This document shows positions 1-8,081 of a stretch of DNA of 64,000 bases, piece by piece. The notes below the pieces were generated by a model. It did no database searches. It worked only from the letters and a program-made list of their open reading frames with translations, and was not told the origin of the DNA. The first letter of the stretch is position 1. Each line of letters starts with the position of its first letter. Position numbers and translations under genes: made by a program. Source of the DNA: JBFMHP01 sp040752855 (GTDB lineage Bacteria; Pseudomonadota; Gammaproteobacteria; RBG-16-57-12); the NCBI GenBank assembly GCA_040752855.1, contig JBFMHP010000046.1, positions 46,836 to 110,835 of the forward strand. The letters run 5' to 3'.

Positions 1-1960
1 CGGGCAACTCATAGTGCGGGAGGCGTTCGCGCAGGATTTCGCTACAATCGGCCAGCTCTCGCAACGTTCGTTCACGATAATCGACATTCAGCATGTCGAG
101 ATTGCGCAACAGCACCTTGTTGGCGATCAGCCAGCGGCCCTCGGCATCGAGCAGGCACACCTCGGCCGGCAGCGCGTGCACCAGGGTGTTGAGCCAATGC
201 TCGTGTTCGCACAGCGCCTGTTCGGTTTCCTTGATACGCGTGATATCGGTGCGCAAGGCAAGATAGCGCTCGGGCCGGCCCTGGACATCGAGAAACGGCA
301 CGATGGTGGTGGCGACCCAGTAGAAGCGGCCGTCCTTGCGCCGGTTGCAAACCTCGCCATGCCAGACCTCGCCGCGCGCAATGACCCGCCACAGCTCATG
401 GAAAAATGTCCGCGGATGGTGGCCGGAATTGACGATGCGGTGATCCCGCCCCAGCAGCTCCGCGCGCGAGTATTGCGATATCTCGCAGAACTTGTCGTTG
501 ACATAGGTGATGCGGCCGGCGGCATCCGTCATCGCTACGATGGCGTGCTGATCGAAGGCATACTTCAGGCGGTGCAGCTCGGCGACGGTCTGCTGCATAT
601 CGGTGTTGATGGCCTCGATCTCGCGCTGACGCCTACGCATGATGGTAAACACCCCGCCCACGAACACGATGAACCAGAAAACGTCCACCGCCACGAACGT
701 CATCCGGTGCTCGCGCTCCAGCGCCCGCCAGTCGGCCAGGATGTCATCGGTCAAGGCCCAGGTCCGGTCATGGAGATCCTGCAGGCCGGCGCGCACCTGG
801 GCCGTTTCACCGCCGGAGACGGTTGCGCTGAGCCCCAGCAGCTCGCTCCATTGCCGCAGCGACGTGGCGATCGCCTGGAGATCCGCGATGTAATGCTCGG
901 CATCGAGCATCTTATGATCCCAACCGGCTTCCAGCGCCTCATCCACCTGCCGCCGCGCCTGGCGCAGACCTTGGATCGCCTGCGCCAAGTCGGCGTCATC
1001 GCCATCGCGATACTCCGCATAAAGCAGGTGCGCGCGCGTCATTTCGTGCCGCACCTCGTACATCAGCTGCGTCAGCACGGCGTTGGCGTGCGACAACCGC
1101 CCGCTGGTCCAGTGGGAAAAGTACACCAGCAGCAAACCGCTCATACCGAGACAGATCAACCATTGCAGAAACAGGGTCGCCTCGCGCCCGGCCGCAGCCC
1201 CCATCGGCCGCGCGGCGCCATCGGCCGGCGCGCTGCGCAGCAGAAACGGCACGATGCCCGCCGCCAGCGTCACCATGAGGATGACGAGGTAGAACAATAC
1301 TGTGCCGGAGACGCCGGAGGCCGCGGGCGCGGTTCCCGGCGCGCCCGCGGGGCCCATGAACATCAGGCCGGACATCGCGGTGTAGTGCACCGCGCCGATG
1401 CCGAGGCCCAGCATCGCGGCGGCGATGACGTGATAGCGCCGCTTGACGGCCGGCGCATCGCTTTCGATGAACTTGAGCGAAAAGCTCATGACCAGGTGAC
1501 TGACGACGATCCCGACCAGCAATGCCAGCCCGATGACCCAGGGATCGTGATGCATGTCGTGCATCGTCCGGAGGGCGAGCATCCCGCTGTAATGCATCCC
1601 GGCGATGGTCAGCGCCAGGGCCAGGCTGCCGCCCATCCATTGCAACACCCCGAGCCGGCGCCGGCTGAGCAGATACACCGTGAGCACCGCGCCCAGGATC
1701 GCCACCAGCAGCGAAAGCAAGGTCGCGCCCACCGCGTAGGTCGCCAGCACCGGGAGCTCGTAGGCCACCATGCCAATGAAGTGCATCATCCAGATCGACA
1801 ACCCCAGGGTAATGGCGCTGGCCAACACCCCTCCATAGCTCCCCGCCGCGGTTCTCTGCAGGCCCCGCTGCAGCAGGCTCAGGGCAAAATACGCGCCGGT
1901 CACCGCTATCAGCAATGACAGGGCGACGAGCAGCGGATCGTAGGTACCATGAATCGGCAT
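1..1960 (-). CDS. MHYT-domain membrane sensor with PAS domains (partial, C-terminus outside window)
   Basis: This is the first 653 codons of a minus-strand gene that runs off the left edge. Translation from 1960 gives a seven-helix N-terminal MHYT module with its three marker motifs: MMHFIGM (about residues 58-64), GMHYSGM (121-127) and AVHYTAM (190-196). In this family they are thought to bind a metal and sense a diatomic gas. A helical segment of about 150 residues bounded by hydrophobic stretches follows (about 270-450), probably an extracytoplasmic sensor. A PAS/PAC domain begins near 465 (with an ITYVNDKF segment) and a second PAS-like segment near 590. The output domain is not visible; a GGDEF-EAL or histidine kinase is usual. 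No strong ribosome binding site precedes the chosen ATG, so the start is moderately certain. The gene diverges from ampD. Confidence 0.85.
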   Translation of the reverse strand, partial: MPIHGTYDPLLVALSLLIAVTGAYFALSLLQRGLQRTAAGSYGGVLASAITLGLSIWMMHFIGMVAYELPVLATYAVGATLLSLLVAILGAVLTVYLLSRRRLGVLQWMGGSLALALTIAGMHYSGMLALRTMHDMHHDPWVIGLALLVGIVVSHLVMSFSLKFIESDAPAVKRRYHVIAAAMLGLGIGAVHYTAMSGLMFMGPAGAPGTAPAASGVSGTVLFYLVILMVTLAAGIVPFLLRSAPADGAARPMGAAAGREATLFLQWLICLGMSGLLLVYFSHWTSGRLSHANAVLTQLMYEVRHEMTRAHLLYAEYRDGDDADLAQAIQGLRQARRQVDEALEAGWDHKMLDAEHYIADLQAIATSLRQWSELLGLSATVSGGETAQVRAGLQDLHDRTWALTDDILADWRALEREHRMTFVAVDVFWFIVFVGGVFTIMRRRQREIEAINTDMQQTVAELHRLKYAFDQHAIVAMTDAAGRITYVNDKFCEISQYSRAELLGRDHRIVNSGHHPRTFFHELWRVIARGEVWHGEVCNRRKDGRFYWVATTIVPFLDVQGRPERYLALRTDITRIKETEQALCEHEHWLNTLVHALPAEVCLLDAEGRWLIANKVLLRNLDMLNVDYRERTLRELADCSEILRERLPHYELP

Positions 1961-2075
1961 TTTGACTGAGTGAATGGCAAGGGTTTACTATTTCGCTAAG
2001 TTATCGGCAGACGGGGAGACAATCTGACCCCCTCATGCCCGCTCAATAGAACTCAAGCCCCGAACCCACATTGCA

Positions 2076-2639
2076 ATGTTGACTATCTCCCCCGCGACCG
2101 GCCTGATCCTGGGCACCCCCTTCATCGAATCACCCAATTGCGACGCACGCCCGGAAGGCGCCCCGATCGATTTGCTGGTGATCCACAATATCAGCCTCCC
2201 GCCGGGCGAATTCGGGGGCGAGCATATCAGCGCGCTGTTTACCAATTGTCTCGACCCGCAGGCGCACCCCTATTTCACCGGGATCTGCGGGCTGCGCGTC
2301 TCGGCCCATGCCTTGATCCGGCGCGACGGGCAGATCATCCAGTACGTGCCGTTTCACAAACGGGCCTGGCACGCGGGCGTATCCTGTTTCGAGGACCGCA
2401 CGGCCTGTAACGATTTTTCCATCGGCATCGAGCTGGAGGGCACCGACACCGCCCCCTACAGCGAGGTGCAATACGCCCGCCTGATCGAACTCACCGCGGC
2501 CCTGATGCGCGCCTATCCGGGGATCAACCCGCAGCGCATCACCGGCCACGAGCACATCGCGCCGGGGCGCAAGACCGATCCCGGACCGGCTTTTGATTGG
2601 GCGCGCTATCTCGGTGCGATAAAATCGGAGTACGTCTGA
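2076..2639 (+). CDS. ampD: 1,6-anhydro-N-acetylmuramyl-L-alanine amidase AmpD
   Basis: Cytoplasmic zinc amidase that removes the peptide from 1,6-anhydroMurNAc-peptides during peptidoglycan recycling and so lowers the inducer of AmpC beta-lactamase. The 187-residue length matches the family. Zinc ligands by alignment to E. coli AmpD are H37 (in VIHNIS), H158 (in ITGHEHIAPGRKTDPG) and D168. E119 in SIGIELEG corresponds to the catalytic glutamate. It is followed by ampE, as in enterobacteria and pseudomonads. No AmpR or AmpC is in the window, so a role in beta-lactamase control here is unknown. Confidence 0.96.
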   Translation: MLTISPATGLILGTPFIESPNCDARPEGAPIDLLVIHNISLPPGEFGGEHISALFTNCLDPQAHPYFTGICGLRVSAHALIRRDGQIIQYVPFHKRAWHAGVSCFEDRTACNDFSIGIELEGTDTAPYSEVQYARLIELTAALMRAYPGINPQRITGHEHIAPGRKTDPGPAFDWARYLGAIKSEYV

Positions 2640-2697
2640 CCCCCCAAACCCCGTGACCGGCAGGCTAAAATAATACGAACAATGCCTTGGACCCCCC

Positions 2698-3549
2698 ATG
2701 AACCTGATCATCATCCTCATCAGCATTGCCATCGACAAATTCAGCCGCGACATCCAGAACCTGCGCCGCTTCGAGTGGTTCCGCCGCTATCAACGCCAGT
2801 GCCTGGCGATGCTGCCACAGGACTGGTCCGGCACGCTCCGCCTGGTGTTGCTGCTCGCCCTCCCGCTGATCCTGCTGGAGCTGATCCTCGCCGCCCTGCC
2901 GGGGTTGTTCGATTTCCTGCTCGCCGTTGCGGTGCTGGTGCTCTGCCTGGGGCCGCGCGATCTCACCGAGCAGGTGCAGGAGTATCTCGATGCCTGCGAG
3001 CGCGAGGATCAGGAGGCCGCCGCGCGCCATGCCGCGGAGCTGTGCGGCACGCCCACGGCCGAGGGGCCGGCGCAGATCAGCCAGGTGATCGACCGGATCC
3101 TGATCGAGATCAACGAGCGCTACCTCGCCGTCATCTTCTGGTTCGTCGTGCTCGGGCCGTTCGGCGCCCTGCTCTACCGGCTGACCGCCCTGGCGCGCCG
3201 CGCGCCGGATGCCGCAGAGTTCGACACAGCCCTCCTCGAGGCCGCCCGCGGCCTGCACGCCATCCTGGCCTGGCTTCCCGCGCGCATCTGCGCCCTGAGC
3301 TATGCCTTGGCCGGCAGCATGACTGACGCCCTGCACAATTGGCGCGAATACGACACCGAGCACGCCCGCTATTTCGCCGACCGCAGCACCGGACTGCTGA
3401 TCATGGCCGGCCGCGGGGCCTTGTCCGTCGACACCGTATACACCCTCGATACCGACACCGTCGCTCAGACACTCGAACTGGGTAACCGCGCGCTGCTCAT
3501 CTGGATCATCCTTATCGCCCTGCTGACCTTGTTCAGCCTTGCCTTCTGA
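2698..3549 (+). CDS. ampE: AmpE-like inner-membrane protein
   Basis: A 283-residue integral membrane protein encoded 58 bases after ampD. The N-terminus (IDKFSRDIQNLRRFEWFRRY) and the spacing of hydrophobic segments (about 43-85, 140-165, 260-283) resemble AmpE of the CobD/CbiB superfamily, a proposed inner-membrane sensory partner in beta-lactamase induction whose biochemical activity is not settled. The acidic segment between the first helices contains HAAELCGTPTAEG, equivalent to the E. coli segment with MAGELTMIHG. Order and orientation ampD-ampE support the call. The last codons nearly abut the following phosphatase gene (8-base gap), so the three genes probably form one transcript. Confidence 0.88.
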   Translation: MNLIIILISIAIDKFSRDIQNLRRFEWFRRYQRQCLAMLPQDWSGTLRLVLLLALPLILLELILAALPGLFDFLLAVAVLVLCLGPRDLTEQVQEYLDACEREDQEAAARHAAELCGTPTAEGPAQISQVIDRILIEINERYLAVIFWFVVLGPFGALLYRLTALARRAPDAAEFDTALLEAARGLHAILAWLPARICALSYALAGSMTDALHNWREYDTEHARYFADRSTGLLIMAGRGALSVDTVYTLDTDTVAQTLELGNRALLIWIILIALLTLFSLAF

Positions 3550-3557
3550 GAACGCTT

Positions 3558-4169
3558 ATGACCGACAGCTTCACCACCACCATCGACCTGATCCGCCACG
3601 GCGAGCCCGTCGGCGGCAAGAAATATCGCGGCCAGATCGACGACCCGTTGAGCGAAAAAGGCTGGCGCCAGATGCGCGAGGCGGTGGGCGATCATTGCCC
3701 GTGGGAGGTGATTATCAGCTCCCCGCTGACGCGCTGCGCGGCCTTCGCCGAGGAACTCGCCAGCCGGCACCACCGCCCGCTGGAGCTCGATGACCGTCTG
3801 ATGGAGATCGGCTTCGGCGCCTGGGAGGGGCGCACCGCCGCCGAATTGAAAGAAGCAGACCCGCAGCGCCTGCTGCGCTTCTGGTCGGACCCGCTGAACA
3901 ACACCCCGCCGGGCGCCGAGACGCTCCCGGCCTTTCGCGAGCGCGTGATCGCGGGGTGGAACGCGGCGCAGCAACGCCACACAGGCAAGCATTTATTGAT
4001 GGTCGGCCACGCCGGGATGATGCGGATGATCATCCGCGAGGTGCTGGCGATGCCGCTCGACAAGCTGTTTCACATCCAGGTGGAAAACGCCTGCATCACC
4101 CGCATCACCGTCGATCACTACGATGGCGAGGACTTCCCACGCCTGCATTTCCATCACGGGCGCTTATAG
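3558..4169 (+). CDS. histidine phosphatase family protein (alpha-ribazole phosphatase/phosphoglycerate mutase type)
   Basis: A 203-residue phosphatase with the family's phospho-acceptor motif LIRHGE (R13, H14, G15, E16) and the second catalytic histidine in MVGHAGMM near residue 150. The sequence between them (PLSEKGWRQMREAV, then ISSPLTRCAAFAEEL) is typical of the CobC/alpha-ribazole-5'-phosphate phosphatase branch, which acts late in cobalamin assembly. No other cobalamin gene is nearby, so the true substrate is open; this family also includes broad-specificity sugar and nucleotide phosphatases. It starts 8 bases after the ampE stop, suggesting cotranscription, and converges on the cytochrome gene on the other strand. 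Confidence 0.9.
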   Translation: MTDSFTTTIDLIRHGEPVGGKKYRGQIDDPLSEKGWRQMREAVGDHCPWEVIISSPLTRCAAFAEELASRHHRPLELDDRLMEIGFGAWEGRTAAELKEADPQRLLRFWSDPLNNTPPGAETLPAFRERVIAGWNAAQQRHTGKHLLMVGHAGMMRMIIREVLAMPLDKLFHIQVENACITRITVDHYDGEDFPRLHFHHGRL

Positions 4170-4197
4170 AAGCCTCCCATAATCCGCGATCACACTT

Positions 4198-6561
4198 TTA
4201 AGGCAACTGCCCGCATGCATCGTCCATGCTGATGCCGCCACCTTCGCAGTTGCTCGCCTGCCAGTTACCGCTGGTGGCAAAGCTGTAGATCGCCAATGAG
4301 GCCCCGTAATAATAGGGCGGCGCGACAAGCGGCGCCCGGCCATCATTAGTCGCCGGAAGACCATTCGAGCCACGCACCAGAGTGATTCGGCTGCCTATCG
4401 GATAAGGCACGCCGCTCGGTTGCAGCGCCTCCGGGCCAATGTCGTTCAGGTTGACCAGCAGCGCCTTGTTCTTCCAGCCGTGCGGCACCGCGACATGGCA
4501 CCACATGCAGCGCATATTGCCCATCTTGTCCACATGCAGGGCATGCAGATTATCCCCGCCGCCGCTGAACCCCGTCGTGGTGGGGCTGTTCCGGTAGGTG
4601 GTAGTGGCGTACACATCATAGTTGTGACACTTGAAACACAGGTCATCCTGCTGATTCTGGCCGGTGCTCGGGGTCCAATCGCCCTTGAGGATGAAGGGTT
4701 TGGTCGAACCGTGCGGACCCCAGTTATCCCCCGCGCCGGGAGTGCTCGTGCCGTTGGCCGTGGCCACCCCGTGGCAGTCGGAACAGTACATGGTCTGGGT
4801 ACCGACGTCGGTCGTGCCGTTCCACGGAGCGAGGAAGGAGTTGACGGTGGCGTGGGTCATGGTACGCGTGGTCTTGTTGCGGCCGGTCGCGCCAATCACC
4901 GGATGCCAGCTGCGGTGATTGTTGGCCTGGTTGGTATACATGGCGCTGGCGCCGGTGTTGCCCACCGAGTTCACGGGCGCAAATTCCTTGGCTTGGTCGG
5001 TATACGTTGTGACGCCGCTCAAAATTCCGTTGTTCTCCCCCGAACCTCCGATGGTGTTGCCAAAAAGCGGGGGCGTCGTGCCGAAGGCATAGGACGAGTG
5101 GCACTTCAGGCACACTTGATACTCCTTGGAGACGGCATCCGCCCCCAGCCCCTTCTTCACCGTGTAACCGCTGGCCTGATCCAGCACCGTATCAAAGGCC
5201 ATGCTGCCGCCATAAATCGGCTCCACCCCCCAGGACCCACGCAGCACGCCGGAGGCCTCATTGGTATGGCCGGCGGCATGGTTGTGGGTGGCGCTGGTAT
5301 TCAAGCCACCCAGATCGGCCTGGGTGTTGTTGGCCACGCGGTGCGGATTGTGGCAATCGGTGCACTCGGCGTGACGCATGCTGCTGTCATTGTTTGGCCC
5401 GGAAAGCGTGTTGTTCACGCCCGCGTTGGATTCGGTGAGATCGGCATTTCGCACGTTGTGATGCTCGGGATCACTTGCCCCGAGTCCCTGATCGCTGTTA
5501 CTGATCGGCATGCGGTAGGCGAGCGAAAAATCCTTTTGCATGTTCGGCACTTGGCTCACATCGGTCAACACCGTGGTAGAGCTGTTGCCATGGCACTGGT
5601 AGCAGGTGTTCTCCGTCCCCGCCTGGCGCTGCAGGCGCTGAGCGCCCTGCACGGTGTGCGGATCATGGCAGTTCAGGCAGGCGGCGCGGTAGACCGGAAG
5701 TCCCCGGGGAAATCCACGCGCATCCGCGGCGGCATCGGTATAGGTTTCGGTAGCGATTGCGCTCGAGGCATGCGACGAACCCACCCAGCCGTTCTTGTCG
5801 TGGCAGGCGATGCAGATGATGTCATTGCTCGTATTGAATGCGCCGTCCGACGGGGCCACCGTGCTCTGGAAGCGGTTGAGGCGCAGGAACTTGATGTCCT
5901 CGCCGCTGCTGTCGCGGATATGCGGATCGTGGCAGGAGGCGCACTCGACCTTGCCGTTGTTGAGCGGCACGGTCAACACGCTGCGGTCGTGGCCGGGGGT
6001 GGGATCGCCGATATGCGCGGCCGTCGCCGGATCGAACAGCTCGCCATCGCTGGCGGCCAGCGCGCTGTCGAAGGTGATCGAGATGGGATGATCGTTGGTC
6101 AGATCGGTCCCCAGCATGGCGTTGCCGGTGAGCTTGTCGACACCGCCCGCCATGGTGATGCCGCTGCCGGTGCCGCTGCCGGGCGCATTGTTCACTGCGC
6201 CGAGGGCCTGGGTGCCGTCATGACAGGTCAGGCACAGCTTGGAGGGGTTGGCGATATCGGTGATCGTGCCGGCCTGCATCGACCCCGAGCCATAGATGGC
6301 ATAGGTGCCGGAGGCTGGGATCGTCCGGTTCCACAGCGGTGCGCCCTCGGCCGTCGCCGCCCCGTGCGGGGTGTGGCAGAACACGCAGATACCGGATTCG
6401 CCGGCCGCCTTGAATGAAGTGGTGGTGCTGCCGGCCGACAGGTTATGTTTGGTATTGGTGATATCCGAGATGCGGGCGGCCTGGGCTGGATGGCAAAGGG
6501 CCAGCGTAGCTAACACCGCGCAAACGATCGACCTCCGCCCCGTAATCACCCCACTGCGCAT
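4198..6561 (-). CDS. undecaheme secreted c-type cytochrome
   Basis: A 787-residue exported protein with 11 CXXCH heme attachment motifs spread along its length: CVFCH, CLTCH, CASCH, CIACH, CLNCH, CYQCH, CTDCH, CLKCH, CSDCH, CFKCH and CMWCH. Several are followed by D/N-PH, as in the doubled-CXXCH cytochrome family. The start at 6561 is preferred over the upstream ATG at 6582 because GAGG lies 8 bases before it, and it begins a Sec signal peptide (MRSGVITGRRS, hydrophobic stretch, then HPAQA-A). Asn/Gly/Ser-rich stretches between hemes suggest extended loops. No outer-membrane porin partner of the MtrAB type is adjacent, so the electron donor and acceptor are unknown. A palindrome lies about 56 bases upstream. 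Such proteins serve periplasmic or extracellular electron transfer. Confidence 0.93.
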   Translation of the reverse strand: MRSGVITGRRSIVCAVLATLALCHPAQAARISDITNTKHNLSAGSTTTSFKAAGESGICVFCHTPHGAATAEGAPLWNRTIPASGTYAIYGSGSMQAGTITDIANPSKLCLTCHDGTQALGAVNNAPGSGTGSGITMAGGVDKLTGNAMLGTDLTNDHPISITFDSALAASDGELFDPATAAHIGDPTPGHDRSVLTVPLNNGKVECASCHDPHIRDSSGEDIKFLRLNRFQSTVAPSDGAFNTSNDIICIACHDKNGWVGSSHASSAIATETYTDAAADARGFPRGLPVYRAACLNCHDPHTVQGAQRLQRQAGTENTCYQCHGNSSTTVLTDVSQVPNMQKDFSLAYRMPISNSDQGLGASDPEHHNVRNADLTESNAGVNNTLSGPNNDSSMRHAECTDCHNPHRVANNTQADLGGLNTSATHNHAAGHTNEASGVLRGSWGVEPIYGGSMAFDTVLDQASGYTVKKGLGADAVSKEYQVCLKCHSSYAFGTTPPLFGNTIGGSGENNGILSGVTTYTDQAKEFAPVNSVGNTGASAMYTNQANNHRSWHPVIGATGRNKTTRTMTHATVNSFLAPWNGTTDVGTQTMYCSDCHGVATANGTSTPGAGDNWGPHGSTKPFILKGDWTPSTGQNQQDDLCFKCHNYDVYATTTYRNSPTTTGFSGGGDNLHALHVDKMGNMRCMWCHVAVPHGWKNKALLVNLNDIGPEALQPSGVPYPIGSRITLVRGSNGLPATNDGRAPLVAPPYYYGASLAIYSFATSGNWQASNCEGGGISMDDACGQLP

Positions 6562-6616
6562 CACTTTTACCTCAAAAATCAATCAAATAAAAACATTTGC
6601 GCACGGTCGCGCAAGT

Positions 6617-6637
6617 TTTATCACAATTAGTGATAAA
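6617..6637. promoter_or_regulatory. 21-bp inverted repeat upstream of the undecaheme cytochrome gene
   Basis: Perfect 8-base arms TTTATCAC and GTGATAAA are separated by five bases. The site lies 56 bases upstream of the chosen start of the cytochrome gene and 116 bases upstream of the divergent CNNM gene, a usual operator position. The half site is not a clean CRP (TGTGA) or FNR (TTGAT) match, so the regulator is unknown. Symmetry and position are seen directly; function is inferred. Confidence 0.5.
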
Positions 6638-6752
6638 TAGATCGGCATCACGGATGAAAGATTGAGCCGGAGCGTCCAAAGGGGTGAATGGTAGTGGCCA
6701 ATGGCGGTAGTCGTGTAACATAACCCTCCCGTTTTGACTGGATAACCGCTTC

Positions 6753-8072
6753 ATGGAAATTCTGCTTCTCGCCGCCCTGATCCTGTTGAATGGCGTTTTC
6801 GCCATGTCCGAGATCGCCCTGATCGCCGCCCGCCGCTTGCGCCTCGCCCGCCTGGCGGAAGAAGGTGACCGCGCCGCGGCGACGGCCATCAAGCTGGGCG
6901 AGGACCCCACCCGCTTCCTCTCCACGGTCCAGATCGGCATCACCTCCATCGGCATCCTCAACGGCATGGTCGGCGAGGCCGTGCTGGCCGAACCCCTGGC
7001 GATCTGGCTGCAAGGCCACGGTTTCGAACAGCAATCGAGCGAGATCGGTGCCACGGTGCTGGTGGTCACGGTGATCACCTATGTCTCGATTGTGGTGGGT
7101 GAGCTGGTGCCCAAGCGCATCGGCCAGATGAACCCCGAGCGCATCGCCCGGCTGGTGGCGCGCCCCATGAACGCCCTGGCCGCCATCTCGCGCCCCTTCG
7201 TCTGGCTGCTGATGCGCTCGACTTCGGTGATGCTGCGCCTGTTCGGCATGCGCGACAGAGGCGTGCAGACGGTGACCGAGGAGGAGATTCACGCGATGCT
7301 CGAGGAGGGCTCGGAGTCGGGCATCATCGAGAAGACCGAGCACGAGATGGTGCGCAATGTCTTCCGCCTCGACGACCGCCAGATCGGCACCCTGATGGTG
7401 CCGCGCGGGGACATCGTCTGGCTCGACCTCACCCGGCCGCTGGCGGAGAACCTGGCGCGCATGGCCGAGGCCGAGCATTCCCGCTTCCCGGTCTGCCGTG
7501 GCAGCCTGGACGAGATCGTCGGCATCATCTCCGCCAAGCAGCTCCTGAACCAGACCCTCAAGGGTGAGACGGCCGACCTCAGCCTCCAGTTGCAGCCGGC
7601 GGTCTATGTGCCGGAATCCCTCACCGGCATGGAGCTGCTCAGCCAGTTCCGCGCTTCGAGCACCCACATGGTCTTCGTGATCGACGAGTATGGCGACGTA
7701 CAAGGGATGGTGTCCCTCCACGACGTGCTTGAGGCGGTCACCGGCGAGTTCAAACCGCACCGCATCGAGGACTCCTGGGCGGTGCAGCGCGAGGATGGTT
7801 CGTGGCTGCTCGACGGACTGATCCCGATCCCGGAACTGAAAGATCGCCTGGAGCTGAAGAGCGTGCCCGAAGAAGATCGCGGGCGCTACCACACCTTGAG
7901 CGGCATGATCATGTGGCTGCTCGGCAGCCTGCCGCGCACCGGCGACATCGTGACCTGGGAGGGATGGCGGCTGGAGGTGGTGGATCTCGATGGCAAGCGC
8001 ATCGACAAGGTGCTGGCCAGCCTCATGCCCGAATCGGATGACAGCGAGGCCGCGCCGGGGCAGCGCGGCTGA
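6753..8072 (+). CDS. CNNM/CBS/CorC-HlyC domain membrane protein (YtfL/YfjD 'hemolysin' family)
   Basis: A 439-residue protein with an N-terminal DUF21/CNNM membrane domain of about four helices (residues 1-190), a CBS pair (about 205-335, including LDDRQIGTLMVPR and VIDEYGDVQGMVSLHDVLE) and a C-terminal CorC_HlyC domain (about 345-425). Relatives take part in magnesium or polyamine efflux or homeostasis; the name hemolysin is historical. The LDDR-x6-MVPR segment at the start of the CBS pair is highly conserved in the family. It is a single gene that diverges from the cytochrome and converges on argH with a 9-base gap. Confidence 0.92.
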   Translation: MEILLLAALILLNGVFAMSEIALIAARRLRLARLAEEGDRAAATAIKLGEDPTRFLSTVQIGITSIGILNGMVGEAVLAEPLAIWLQGHGFEQQSSEIGATVLVVTVITYVSIVVGELVPKRIGQMNPERIARLVARPMNALAAISRPFVWLLMRSTSVMLRLFGMRDRGVQTVTEEEIHAMLEEGSESGIIEKTEHEMVRNVFRLDDRQIGTLMVPRGDIVWLDLTRPLAENLARMAEAEHSRFPVCRGSLDEIVGIISAKQLLNQTLKGETADLSLQLQPAVYVPESLTGMELLSQFRASSTHMVFVIDEYGDVQGMVSLHDVLEAVTGEFKPHRIEDSWAVQREDGSWLLDGLIPIPELKDRLELKSVPEEDRGRYHTLSGMIMWLLGSLPRTGDIVTWEGWRLEVVDLDGKRIDKVLASLMPESDDSEAAPGQRG

Positions 8073-8081
8073 TCGACGCGA

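Noticed and set aside
14..1918. Plus-strand open frame of 634 codons
   Set aside because: It is antisense to the MHYT-PAS sensor, has an unnatural His/Arg/Gln-rich composition and no family resemblance. Long antisense frames are expected at this GC content.
4420..6417. Plus-strand open frame of 665 codons
   Set aside because: Antisense to the undecaheme cytochrome, whose 11 heme motifs and signal peptide are decisive.
6617..6637. Interpretation of the palindrome as an FNR or CRP site
   Set aside because: The half sites do not match TTGAT or TGTGA in the required spacing, so no regulator was named.
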